A stretch of 64,000 nt of DNA from Pseudomonadota bacterium (lineage in GTDB: Bacteria; Pseudomonadota; Alphaproteobacteria; Micavibrionales; UBA1664). The DNA is taken from contig RFNZ01000001.1 of NCBI GenBank assembly GCA_009926935.1, positions 1-64,000 of the forward strand. Direction: 5' to 3'. The notes beneath the pieces were generated by a model. It was not told where the DNA came from, did not search any database, and was given only the letters and a program-made list of their open reading frames with translations. Numbering within the stretch: position 1 is the stretch's first letter; every line of letters begins with the position of its first letter. Made by a program: the position numbers and the translations under genes. Positions 1 to 7,555 of the stretch are shown one piece after another.

Positions 1-206
1 ATCATGAGTTCCATCAGGTTGTCGTTCGCGGGGTAGGACGTGCTTTGGATGACGAAAACATCTTCACCGCGCACGTTTTCCTGAATTTCGACGAAGATCT
101 CCATATCGGAGAAGCGGCGGATGCTGCACTCGGTCAGCCGGGTCCCGAGATAGGCTGCAATGGATTCACCCAAAGGGCGGTTAGAATTGCAGCAAATGAG
201 CTTCAT
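1..206 (-). CDS. prs: Ribose-phosphate pyrophosphokinase, N-terminal part (runs off the window)
   Basis: This gene makes phosphoribosyl pyrophosphate from ribose 5-phosphate and ATP in the cytoplasm, feeding purine, pyrimidine, His and Trp synthesis. Only the first 68 codons are in the window. The translation starts [17 protein letters not shown] and continues with the family hallmarks [22 protein letters not shown] (RFSDGE-like phosphate loop) and [15 protein letters not shown]. The ATG at 204-206 gives the standard family N-terminus. A sigma70-like promoter lies just upstream, overlapping the 3' end of pgeF. The identification is certain; the C-terminal half cannot be checked. Confidence 0.95.
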   Translation of the reverse strand, partial: MKLICCNSNRPLGESIAAYLGTRLTECSIRRFSDMEIFVEIQENVRGEDVFVIQSTSYPANDNLMELM

Positions 207-243
207 CACGGAACCTTCGGTTTAGCTTGCTAAATTTGGCTGT

Positions 244-271
244 ATCATAGCGGCGGGTTTGGCAAAATCAA
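244..271 (-). promoter_or_regulatory. Putative sigma70-type promoter of prs
   Basis: On the minus strand a TTGATT box (266-271) is followed after 16 bases by TATGAT (244-249), about 40 bases upstream of the prs ATG. Both boxes are close to the alphaproteobacterial housekeeping consensus. The promoter overlaps the stop codon of pgeF, so prs could also receive read-through from pgeF. Inferred from sequence only. Confidence 0.5.
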
Positions 272-1053
272 GTTTCGCAAAGGGTGATTGCGGAAACCTG
301 AAGACCGCGCTTGGTTCCACCCCTTAAAGTCGTCCGGCGATGGCTGAAATACGTGTCTTCCATCGCAAGTGTATCATGAGGGATGATATCTACCCTTGTG
401 ATGCCTGCCCGGGCCAGACGGAAGGCACAATAGCCGCCCAGATCAAACATCAATTTATCTGGTTTGGGGGCGCTCATAAAAAAGCGCTCGGCCAGATTGT
501 CTTCTTCCAGAAACGGTTTTTCAAATCCCACCGAGACTTCATAGTTTCTGGCACCTATGCATGGGCCGATCGCCGCGCGTATCTCGCCTCTTGCGGCGCC
601 CAGTTTTTCCATGGCGGCTATCGTGTTTTCAAGAACGCCCTTAAGTGCACCACCCCAGCCGGCGTGGGCCGCCCCTATCACCTTGTCGGTTGCGAATAAT
701 ACGGGCGCGCAATCCCCCGTCATGATACCGAGACCGACATTCGGCCTGTCTGTCACCAGCGCGTCTCCCTCCGGTGCGTCTTTACCTGCAGCGCAAGGTA
801 CTTCGAGGATATGGCAGATCGCGCTGTGCGTTTGCATGGGAATTGAAAAGTCATCCGGCTTTAGAGCCAAGGCTGCTGCTACGCGCGCTCGGTTCTCCAT
901 GATGCTTGCCTCATCATCGCCCGTCGTAAGGCCAATGTTGAGGGAGTCGTATATCCCCGTGCTTACGCCGCCCTTACGACCAAAAAAGCCGTGTTTTACA
1001 GGGAAACCATGCAAGGTGGGAGATGAAGTGAAGATAGGTAATTTTTCCGTCAT
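268..1053 (-). CDS. pgeF: Peptidoglycan editing factor PgeF / multicopper polyphenol oxidase-like (YfiH family)
   Basis: A DUF152/'laccase-domain' protein. The family has purine nucleoside phosphorylase/adenosine deaminase activity in vitro, and the E. coli member removes wrongly built muropeptide precursors. Signatures seen are HGFFGRKGGVS near the N-terminus, the MTGDCAPVLF and AAHAGWGGALKGV blocks that carry the Cys and His metal ligands, and IGPCIGARNYEV. At 261 residues it has the usual length. I chose the ATG at 1053, which has a weak AAGCAG; a start at 1080 would add nine residues but has no ribosome-binding site. It lies in the same direction as prs, 61 bases upstream of it. Confidence 0.88.
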   Translation of the reverse strand: MTEKLPIFTSSPTLHGFPVKHGFFGRKGGVSTGIYDSLNIGLTTGDDEASIMENRARVAAALALKPDDFSIPMQTHSAICHILEVPCAAGKDAPEGDALVTDRPNVGLGIMTGDCAPVLFATDKVIGAAHAGWGGALKGVLENTIAAMEKLGAARGEIRAAIGPCIGARNYEVSVGFEKPFLEEDNLAERFFMSAPKPDKLMFDLGGYCAFRLARAGITRVDIIPHDTLAMEDTYFSHRRTTLRGGTKRGLQVSAITLCET

Positions 1054-1104
1054 GTCTGCTTTATACGCAACATGAACCATTTTTTGAATACGTAATTGTT
1101 GTGC

Positions 1105-1629
1105 TTATGAGGGCGCGCCCAAATCTTGTCTGGCAGTTTTTGCTGCTGGTCTGCCTTCTGCTTGGTCAAGCTCCCGCTCTCTTCTGGCGTTACCTTTAAA
1201 TCCGATCTCGGCTACCATTGCCATTAATGCAGACCCTGGGTTGCCTGTCAGTAAGGCGCCCCATTTTATCACGCCAGCTACATCCGCGGCCTTGTCCAGC
1301 TTGTCGGGGTCTAGCCCCGGAGGTTCTACATAAGGGCCGTCGCGATGGTTATCTCTCTTACAAATAGCTACTGCTGCTGCCACCAACAGTATGGGGGCGG
1401 CAATTATCCCACCCAGCACAGCTGCTTCTCCCGCCACAAAACCAGCAACCGCAAGCAGCGCCAAGTAGCCAGCCGTAGCCGCAACACCTGTCATCATCAT
1501 CCTGTTGTTTTCAGCCATAGAGTCGCCATCCGATGTAATGGCTCCAGTCCGCGTTGTTCCGGTCACGTTTGAAGGAGGATCACCCTCCGGCGATCTGTAA
1601 GTAAGTGGTGGGGGCACGCTACCCGTCAT
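1105..1629 (-). CDS. Hypothetical membrane protein
   Basis: I do not recognise this 174-residue protein. It has a Pro/Thr/Gly-rich N-terminus (about 1-40), two hydrophobic segments (about 47-67 and 70-90) separated by a short turn, and a charged C-terminal tail with an Arg/Glu-rich helix (about 145-165). It could be a small inner-membrane protein. Its start overlaps the stop of the upstream gene by four bases (ATGA at 1626-1629), so the two are translationally coupled. An internal ATG at residue 38 is an alternative start just before the membrane segments. Confidence 0.6.
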   Translation of the reverse strand: MTGSVPPPLTYRSPEGDPPSNVTGTTRTGAITSDGDSMAENNRMMMTGVAATAGYLALLAVAGFVAGEAAVLGGIIAAPILLVAAAVAICKRDNHRDGPYVEPPGLDPDKLDKAADVAGVIKWGALLTGNPGSALMAMVAEIGFKGNARRERELDQAEGRPAAKTARQDLGAPS

Positions 1630-1985
1630 ATCCGCGATCTCTCGTTTTCAAAATGCTTTGCTTCGATGTGTGCCGCCAATTCGTTTTCCCAGTCGTGCTG
1701 GAAGCCATATAGCTTTGCCATTTCATCCTGAAGCTGCTTTGGCGGTAAAATGCCGTAGCCCCATGCGATGACTTCACCGCATGACTTAATATCAATCGCC
1801 TGAGTTCTTTCGACCTTCACCCTGTAATCGAGGTACTTGCTGGGCGGGATTGCGACATACATAAATATGTTCCGGCCAGTTTCATCGCTGCCAATAAAAA
1901 GATCCAGAACACGCCTATCGTCCAGCCTGCCTTCATCTAGGGCTTTTAGGGCCAATTCGATTTCGGTTGGGTCAGTATTATCCAT
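1626..1985 (-). CDS. Hypothetical protein, 119 aa
   Basis: An unrecognised small soluble protein, acidic at the N-terminus (MDNTDPTEIELALKALDEG) and mixed alpha/beta in composition, with no signal peptide or membrane segment. It overlaps the downstream membrane-protein gene by four bases (ATGA), so the two form a coupled pair. The ribosome-binding site is weak. No function can be proposed. Confidence 0.6.
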   Translation of the reverse strand: MDNTDPTEIELALKALDEGRLDDRRVLDLFIGSDETGRNIFMYVAIPPSKYLDYRVKVERTQAIDIKSCGEVIAWGYGILPPKQLQDEMAKLYGFQHDWENELAAHIEAKHFENERSRI

Positions 1986-2032
1986 CGCACATATTTTAAG
2001 CGATTATACTTAACTTTCCGTGAAGCATTAAC

Positions 2033-2575
2033 TTACTGATTTACAAGAGAAATATATGTTGTCTTTGAGTGGTACTCCCAGCGTGTGTTCGGATCCCCGT
2101 CCGCGCGGGCATGGGTTTTATGGACTTCCACCATAAGCGGTTGATCCGTGTTGTTCCAGAATACGGGCACAAGGGCATCACTGCCTCTGCAAAAAAACTG
2201 CCATCCTTCAGCCACGCATTTTTTGAAATCTCGTAAGGAGCGTGCTGCTGGCTTTCCGGTTTCACTTGCAGCGCTACCCACATGGTCATGCCTTATGACG
2301 CAGGCTATTTCATTCGGCTGGAGTTTTGTTTTAACGATACGGGCATCGTAAAACATGCCGCGTATGGTGCCGATGGCTTTCCCGTTTGCTGTAAGCTCTG
2401 CTACAACCTGCGCTTCATCAACATGCAGCGACCCTGAATTGAAATCACCAGACTTTGGGATGCTTTTTGCCTCGGTCGAAATACGTTCCAGCGTCTGGCC
2501 AAAGCGATTGTCGGCCCGAAGCGCACGATGCGCCTCATCGTTAAATGTCAGAACGAGTAGAGTGTAGTTGGCCAT
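2033..2575 (-). CDS. Hypothetical protein, 180 aa
   Basis: An unrecognised soluble protein without signal peptide or membrane helices. It starts MANYTLLVLTFNDEAHRAL and contains two cysteines and several His/Trp residues in the C-terminal half. A GAAGG and an AAAGAG lie upstream of the ATG. It sits 47 bases upstream of the two coupled unknown genes on the same strand, so the three may share a transcript. No function is proposed. Confidence 0.6.
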   Translation of the reverse strand: MANYTLLVLTFNDEAHRALRADNRFGQTLERISTEAKSIPKSGDFNSGSLHVDEAQVVAELTANGKAIGTIRGMFYDARIVKTKLQPNEIACVIRHDHVGSAASETGKPAARSLRDFKKCVAEGWQFFCRGSDALVPVFWNNTDQPLMVEVHKTHARADGDPNTRWEYHSKTTYISLVNQ

Positions 2576-2741
2576 ACTCTTTGACTACCTTCTGTTTATA
2601 ATTATGTCAATTAATTGTCGCTGGCTTCTACTGCGATGATTCGACATATCCCTGAAATTAAATTTTAAACTTGCGATTCTCTTATGAAAAGATTACGGGT
2701 TCGGCATTCGCAATCAGCGATAACAAAAAAGGATGACTTTT

Positions 2742-3086
2742 ATGACGATAGCTCAACCCATGCGCCAAGCCGCAATCAAATTTACTTCTGCTGCCCTCGC
2801 CAATGGCGGTCTTGCAGATGACCAAATCACGACAACGCTTGCTCACATCATTCCCAACACCCAAACACTTCAGATGCGCATGCTGGAGATTTTTGGCTAC
2901 GGTACGGAAGCTAAGCCTTATCCAACCGATAAGCGCGCCGTTCTAGCGCGCGAGCTCTCGGTTGTTCTGCGCCATGGTAAAGCCCCTCGTGGTCTTGATG
3001 CGGCAGTAACAAACGTTCTTAGCCTCGCAACGCAGCCAGCCTGGCAGGCACTCGCTTTCATGCCTTCCACTCTGAAAGCTGCCTGA
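2742..3086 (+). CDS. Hypothetical protein, 114 aa
   Basis: A small, largely helical cytoplasmic-looking protein (MTIAQPMRQAAIKFTSAAL...), with no membrane segment or cysteine. I chose the ATG at 2742 because the AAAAGGA ribosome-binding site at about 2727-2733 is 8 bases upstream of it; an ATG at 2733 overlaps that site and is unlikely. It stands alone, divergent from the unknown genes on the other strand, and ends just before a strong hairpin terminator. Function unknown. Confidence 0.6.
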   Translation: MTIAQPMRQAAIKFTSAALANGGLADDQITTTLAHIIPNTQTLQMRMLEIFGYGTEAKPYPTDKRAVLARELSVVLRHGKAPRGLDAAVTNVLSLATQPAWQALAFMPSTLKAA

Positions 3087-3111
3087 TCGTTTGTTCAAAC
3101 AAGATTATTCA

Positions 3112-3137
3112 AAAGCCGCCTCAAGGCGGCTTTTTTT
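3112..3137. terminator. Bidirectional intrinsic terminator between the 114-aa gene and trpS
   Basis: A 9-bp stem AAAGCCGCC / GGCGGCTTT with a TCAA loop and a run of T on the plus side; the minus strand also ends in a short T run. It serves the plus-strand unknown gene and the convergent trpS gene, whose stop codon overlaps its edge. Confidence 0.85.
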
Positions 3138-4140
3138 ATGCGTGCCAGAAGCCCATGAGTTCCATCGCATCCTTCAAGATCGGCTGGGCGATGGCATTGG
3201 CTTTATCGGCGCCGTCTTTCAGGATTTTGTCGATCTCGGTCGTATCGGCCAAAAGTTCCCTGAAGCGGGTTGCGATCGGTGTCATGCCTGCGACCGTTAC
3301 CTCCGCAAGAGCCTCCTTGAAAGGTGAAAACTGCCCGCCGCCAAAACGGTCCATGATGGCTTGCGGTTTTTCCCCAGATAACGCGCTGTAAATCGTAATC
3401 AGGTTTTGTACCTCTGGCCGGCCTTCCATTTCCGCGGCACTCGTCGGGAACGGATTGGGGTCTGATTTTGCCTTGCGGATTTTCTTGGCAATCGTATCGG
3501 CATCATCCGTCAAATTAATGCGGCTGTTGTCAGAGGGGTCGGATTTACTCATTTTAGCCGTACCGTCCGTCAGCGACATCACGCGCGTGCCCTGCTCGGT
3601 TATGACCGTCAAAGGTTCGGGGAAAAATTCGGTTTTGTAACGGTGGTTAAATGTGCGTGCTATCTCGCGTGCGAGTTCCAGATGCTGTTTCTGGTCATCA
3701 CCCACGGGTACGTGCGTTGCCTTGTAGGTTAAAATATCGGCTGCCATCAGTACGGGGTATGCGTAAAGACCTAGGCCCACTTTTTCGCGGTTGGCGCCGC
3801 CTTTATCCTTGAACTGGGTCATGCGGTCCAGCTTGCCGACCTGCGTCATGGTGCTGAGCAGCCAGTTGAACTGCGCGTGGGTATTGACCGCGCTTTGCGG
3901 GAAGATGATGGATCGTTTGGGGTCCACGCCTGCGGCAATATAGGCGGCCGCAATCTCGCGGGTTGAGCGTGCCAAGCCATCGGCCTCGTAGGGCATGGTG
4001 ATGGCGTGGAGATCGACGACACAGTAAAGACATTCATAGTCTTCGTCCTGCATCTTCACCCAGTTTTTGAGCGCGCCCAGATAGTTTCCGAGATGAAGGC
4101 GGTTGGTGGGCTGCATGCCCGATAAGATGCGTTTTTTCAT
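3136..4140 (-). CDS. trpS: Tryptophan--tRNA ligase
   Basis: A class I aminoacyl-tRNA synthetase that charges tRNA-Trp in the cytoplasm. At 334 residues it has the typical length. The HIGH-type motif is seen as LHLGN (about 15-19) and the KMSKS loop at 196-200 (TAKMSKSD). The stretch DLHAITMPYEAD is also typical. The start ATG overlaps the murJ stop codon (ATGA at 4137-4140), so the two genes are translationally coupled with murJ first. A hairpin terminator follows. Confidence 0.97.
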   Translation of the reverse strand: MKKRILSGMQPTNRLHLGNYLGALKNWVKMQDEDYECLYCVVDLHAITMPYEADGLARSTREIAAAYIAAGVDPKRSIIFPQSAVNTHAQFNWLLSTMTQVGKLDRMTQFKDKGGANREKVGLGLYAYPVLMAADILTYKATHVPVGDDQKQHLELAREIARTFNHRYKTEFFPEPLTVITEQGTRVMSLTDGTAKMSKSDPSDNSRINLTDDADTIAKKIRKAKSDPNPFPTSAAEMEGRPEVQNLITIYSALSGEKPQAIMDRFGGGQFSPFKEALAEVTVAGMTPIATRFRELLADTTEIDKILKDGADKANAIAQPILKDAMELMGFWHA

Positions 4141-5708
4141 GGTAATTCAGTTTGCTTTGATGTTTTGCGGAAGTAGTTTTTGAGATCCTGTACGGTCATT
4201 GCGCGGGTTGCGAAGATTGTCGCAAGATAGGCAAGACCGCCTGCGCCGACTAGTGTCGCCAGCGCCAGAAGCCGTTTAATACCGGACGTGCTGAAGTATT
4301 CTTCAAAGCCATACATGCACAACACCACAACTGCTGCCATGAGTAAAGAGGCCCCGATCACGCGTGGCATCACAAATTTGAAACGGTCGTCGAAGGTCAG
4401 GTGACGGCGCTTGTGAAGGATGCGCCAGAGAACGCCTATCTGAACCCATCCGGCAAAGCCCGTCGCAAGCGCAATACCGGCCACGCCCATATCCAGGACA
4501 AAGACCGAAAACAGCGCGACAATGATATTAAAAGCGACCGAAATACACGCGACGATCACGGGGGTTTTCGTATCCTGCCGGGCGTAGCAGGCGGTCGAAA
4601 ATACCTTCCCTGCAACATAGGCAGGTAGGCCAATCGAGTACCCCATGAGCACGCTTGCGGTTACGGTTGCATCGGCCACGGTAAAGGCGCCGCGTTGAAA
4701 GAGCGTGAGGATAATCGGTTCCGCCGCAAGGCCCAGTGCCAAGGCCGCAGGCAGAGCCAATACAAAGCACGCTTCGAGCCCGCGGTTAAACAGGCGTTCG
4801 ATTTCTGTAGGGTCTTCTGACGAGACGGCTTTTGAAAGCATCGGTAAAAGCGCGGTGCCGATGGCAATGCCCACGGTGCCCAGCGGCAACTGGTTTAAAC
4901 GGTCCGCGTAATAAAGGTGGCTCACGGCACCCTCCGGCAAGAAGGAGGCGATGATGACATCCGCAAACAGGTTAATCTGAACCACGCCCGCGCCAAGGAT
5001 CCCGGGCACCATCAATTTGAACAGGCGGCGGATTTCAGGCGATATGACCGGCTTTGTCGGCAGTATCACAATGCCTGCGCGCCGCGCGCAAAACCATACG
5101 AAGACCAGTTGCACAACGCCTGCGATGGTCACGCCCCATGAAAGGGCATAGCCCGCATTGGGGAAAAACAGTTCTGTCGCAAACAGGCAGGCGACCATGG
5201 TCAGGTTAAATAAAATGGGCGCAGCGGCAAAAGGGGCAAAACGATCATGCGCATTTAAAACCCCGCCCAAAAGCGCCGTTACGGACATCAGTAAAAGATA
5301 CGGGAACGTGATGCGGGAGAACATGACCGCGAGGTCGTAGCGCACCGTCCCTTCTCCAAAACCCGGAGCAATCGCCCACATGATAAGGGGCATCGCCACC
5401 ATGCACACAAGCGTGAAGGGCAGCAAAATGGCCGTCATGATGCCCATGGCGTTGGCGGCAAATTTATTGGCGGCGGCCTCGCCTTCCTTTTGCTTGAGGT
5501 CGGCATAAAGCGGCACGAAAGATACCGTAAACGCCCCTTCGGCCGTCACCCGCCTAAAGAAGTTGGGCAGTTTAAGCGCCACGAAAAATGCATCGGCTAT
5601 CGGCCCCGCACCCAGAATGGCGGCGGTCGCGAGATCGCGCACAAAGCCTGCCACGCGGCTTAGCAGCGTGAGTGCACCAACGGTTACCATGGCTTTGATC
5701 AATCTCAT
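4137..5708 (-). CDS. murJ: Lipid II flippase MurJ (MviN)
   Basis: A polytopic inner-membrane protein of the MOP exporter superfamily that moves lipid II across the inner membrane during cell-wall synthesis. At 523 residues it has the family length with about 14 hydrophobic segments. It starts with the characteristic MRLIKAMVTVGALTLLSRVAGF and has RDLATAAILGAG and FFRRVTAEGAFTVSFVPLY shortly after. It is followed, with a four-base overlap, by trpS. Confidence 0.95.
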   Translation of the reverse strand: MRLIKAMVTVGALTLLSRVAGFVRDLATAAILGAGPIADAFFVALKLPNFFRRVTAEGAFTVSFVPLYADLKQKEGEAAANKFAANAMGIMTAILLPFTLVCMVAMPLIMWAIAPGFGEGTVRYDLAVMFSRITFPYLLLMSVTALLGGVLNAHDRFAPFAAAPILFNLTMVACLFATELFFPNAGYALSWGVTIAGVVQLVFVWFCARRAGIVILPTKPVISPEIRRLFKLMVPGILGAGVVQINLFADVIIASFLPEGAVSHLYYADRLNQLPLGTVGIAIGTALLPMLSKAVSSEDPTEIERLFNRGLEACFVLALPAALALGLAAEPIILTLFQRGAFTVADATVTASVLMGYSIGLPAYVAGKVFSTACYARQDTKTPVIVACISVAFNIIVALFSVFVLDMGVAGIALATGFAGWVQIGVLWRILHKRRHLTFDDRFKFVMPRVIGASLLMAAVVVLCMYGFEEYFSTSGIKRLLALATLVGAGGLAYLATIFATRAMTVQDLKNYFRKTSKQTELP

Positions 5709-5771
5709 GACGGGGCATTAGAGGCAAAAAAAGTGGCCACCGCAAGGCGGTTGTTTATTCTGTTTTTTACG

Positions 5772-5859
5772 GTCATCCCTGCGAAGGCAGGGATCCACCG
5801 TGCAATATTTTCGCTATCTGCCATTCTTTTCCCTGGATTCCGGCCTTCGCCGGAATGAC
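5772..5859. repeat. Palindrome-ended dispersed repeat element (MITE-like), 88 bp
   Basis: Two 26-base arms, each itself an imperfect palindrome, face each other. The left arm (5772-5797) starts GTCATCCCTGCGAAGGC and the right arm (5834-5859) ends CCTTCGCCGGAATGAC. The arms are near-perfect inverted repeats of each other, and the differences within each arm are compensatory. A translated arm reads VIPAKAGIQ, which is a recurrent mark of such repeats in many proteobacterial genomes. It lies between the divergent murJ and ubiE. There is no transposase nearby, so it would be non-autonomous. Confidence 0.75.
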
Positions 5860-5934
5860 AATAAAGATAGAGAAGCTGTTAAAAACTTTTACACGGCACT
5901 CGACAGGATGCCCTGCAATGTTACTAATCAGGGT

Positions 5935-6711
5935 ATGGCAACCGAATCCGCAACTAATACGATTGGCGTGAACCCCGAAGGCGAGTGGTTCGGCTATAAG
6001 CGCACGACCCCTCAAAAGAAGACCGAGCTTGTTCTCGATGTCTTTCATTCGGTCGCCCGCAAATACGATTTGATGAACGACCTGATGTCTGGCGGCGCCC
6101 ACCGCCTCTGGAAAGACCGTCTCATCCGCATGATCCGCCCACGGGACACCATGAAGTTTCTGGATGTGGCCGGCGGGACGGGCGATATTGCCTTTCGTTT
6201 GCACAAGGCCACGGGGGGCCGCGCGCCCATTACGGTGTGCGATATCAACCCGTCCATGCTCAAGGTTGGTGAGGCCCGCGCAATTGACCGCGGTATACTG
6301 CACAACCTCGACTGGGTTGAGGGCAATGCTGAAAAGCTCCCCTTCCCTGATGCAACCTTCGATGTCTACACAATCGCTTTTGGTTTGCGGAATGTCGCGC
6401 GGATTGATAACGCCCTTAAAGAAGCCTGCCGTGTGCTTAAACCCGGTGGCCGCTTTTTCTGCCTCGAGTTCAGCCACGTCGATAACCCGCTGCTTGCCAA
6501 AGCCTATGATGCGTATTCGGAGCGCGTGATCCCCAAAATCGGCAAAGCCGTTGCCAGCGATGCAGATTCCTACCAGTACCTTGTTGAAAGCATCCGCAAA
6601 TTCCCACGCCGCGCCAATTTGGGCAAACGCCTTGTGGCCGCTGGTTTCAAGGGCGCAAAAGTTTCCACCCTGTCTTTCGGAATCGTTGCGATCCACATGG
6701 CGTGGAAATAA
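5935..6711 (+). CDS. ubiE: Demethylmenaquinone/2-polyprenyl-6-methoxybenzoquinol C-methyltransferase UbiE
   Basis: A class I SAM methyltransferase of ubiquinone (and menaquinone) synthesis. Signatures are KYDLMNDLMSGG...HRLWKD near the N-terminus, the SAM motif LDVAGGTGDIAFR (about residue 75), FDVYTIAFGLRNV and RVLKPGGRFFCLEFS. I chose the ATG at 5935 (258 residues), which fits family length. An ATG at 5908 would add nine residues, and anything longer would enter the repeat element. It is followed by a bidirectional terminator. Confidence 0.93.
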   Translation: MATESATNTIGVNPEGEWFGYKRTTPQKKTELVLDVFHSVARKYDLMNDLMSGGAHRLWKDRLIRMIRPRDTMKFLDVAGGTGDIAFRLHKATGGRAPITVCDINPSMLKVGEARAIDRGILHNLDWVEGNAEKLPFPDATFDVYTIAFGLRNVARIDNALKEACRVLKPGGRFFCLEFSHVDNPLLAKAYDAYSERVIPKIGKAVASDADSYQYLVESIRKFPRRANLGKRLVAAGFKGAKVSTLSFGIVAIHMAWK

Positions 6712-6713
6712 AA

Positions 6714-6736
6714 AAAGGGGCCGCAAGGGCCCCTTT
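6714..6736. terminator. Bidirectional terminator between ubiE and the DUF2282 gene
   Basis: A 9-bp stem AAAGGGGCC / GGCCCCTTT with a five-base loop. The longer U run is on the minus-strand transcript, so it is mainly the terminator of the DUF2282 precursor gene and also closes ubiE. Confidence 0.8.
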
Positions 6737-6758
6737 CTCCTTCAGGTCACACTGAAAC

Positions 6759-7019
6759 TTATTCCGTCGTGCCGCCTGCAAGTTTATCGCACAGGCCAGT
6801 TGGTACGTAGACCCATGCGGTCGGGTCGTTGTCTTTTGTGGTGTGTCCTGCACAGCCGTTTGAGCCGTCTTTTGAAGCGCAGTCGTTTTTACCGGCTTTG
6901 GCAACGCCATAGCATTTTTCTTTTTCCGGCTTTGCACCTTCGGCTGCGTCTTCAGCGCGGGCAACGCCTGCACAGGCAAGAGTTGCAAGCACGGCCAAAC
7001 CTAAAAGCTGTTTTTTCAT
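6759..7019 (-). CDS. bufA1: DUF2282 (BufA1-type) bufferin precursor peptide
   Basis: An 86-residue exported precursor. It has a signal peptide (MKKQLLGLAVLATLACAGVARA, residues 1-22) followed by a short mature part with the four conserved cysteines of the DUF2282 family (EKCYGVAKAGKNDC, NGCAG, TGLCDKL). Members of this family are RiPP precursors whose cysteines are modified by MNIO (DUF692) enzymes to bind copper in the periplasm. It has a good GGAG ribosome-binding site. It is encoded divergently from the MNIO operon rather than within it, so it probably has its own promoter, which I could not identify. The family call is strong; modification by the neighbouring enzyme is inferred. Confidence 0.88.
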   Translation of the reverse strand: MKKQLLGLAVLATLACAGVARAEDAAEGAKPEKEKCYGVAKAGKNDCASKDGSNGCAGHTTKDNDPTAWVYVPTGLCDKLAGGTTE

Positions 7020-7112
7020 GTTTTATCTCCAATCAATGTTTCGGGCCTTATGGCTTGCGCCTATTTCAACAGAAAGCGTCTGCCGCACAACCGATAAATT
7101 TTTTTATGTGCT

Positions 7113-7140
7113 TGTAACCACTCTATCGTTATGCCCGTAT
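7113..7140 (+). promoter_or_regulatory. Putative ECF sigma-factor promoter of the MNIO operon
   Basis: TGTAACC (7113-7119), then 16 bases, then CGTAT (7136-7140). The AAC-containing -35 and CGT-containing -10 at this spacing are typical of ECF sigma factors. Related alphaproteobacterial bufferin-like operons are known to be driven by an ECF sigma (SigF in Caulobacter, box GTAACC). It lies about 68 bases upstream of the ten-cysteine precursor ATG. No sigma factor gene is in the window. Confidence 0.6.
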
Positions 7141-7207
7141 GAGGGTGTGACAGGTAATGCTGTTCGTTTTTATGAATAACCAAAACCCTAGAGACAGGAC
7201 ACACACT

Positions 7208-7546
7208 ATGACCAACTCGAAAAAACTTTCGACCCTCGCTTTGGCTGCTCTTTTGTCAGCCGGTGCATTTACAGCCACTCCTTCCTATGCAGGTCACGGC
7301 GCCAATAGCTGCAGCGCCAATGGCTGCAATAAAAAGATGGAAGCGAACGGCTGCCAAGCCAATAGCTGTCATTCCAAAAAAGCCAATAGCTGCAGCGCCA
7401 ACGGTTGCCAGGCAAAAGCCGAATCCAATAGCTGCAAAGGCATGAAAGAAGCTAATAGCTGCAATGGCATGAAAGAAGCCAATAGCTGCAAGGCCAAGGA
7501 TGCCAATGCCTGCAACGGCATGAAACAATCTGACTTTAACGACTAA
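7208..7546 (+). CDS. Secreted ten-cysteine repeat peptide, candidate MNIO RiPP precursor
   Basis: A 112-residue protein with a signal peptide (MTNSKKLSTLALAALLSAG...TPSYA, about 1-29) and a mature part made almost only of cysteine units. All ten cysteines are preceded by an Asn two residues upstream, in tetrapeptides (A/S)N(S/G/A)C: four ANSC, three ANGC, one SNSC, a fourth-type ANAC, and one further ANSC near the end. Spacers are Lys/Met/Glu-rich (KGMKE, NGMKE). The start at 7208 gives a clean signal peptide; an upstream ATG at 7157 would only add residues before it. Nine bases later comes the MNIO fusion gene. The layout matches HvfA-type precursors, which carry repeated EGKC units, but the repeat unit here is different. 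I infer that it is the enzyme's substrate; this is not shown. Confidence 0.75.
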   Translation: MTNSKKLSTLALAALLSAGAFTATPSYAGHGANSCSANGCNKKMEANGCQANSCHSKKANSCSANGCQAKAESNSCKGMKEANSCNGMKEANSCKAKDANACNGMKQSDFND

Positions 7547-7555
7547 TACCTTTAT

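Noticed and set aside
5773-6726. Long open frame antisense to ubiE
   Set aside because: It is the shadow of ubiE plus the palindromic repeat (VIPAKAGIQ translation) and has no family features of its own.
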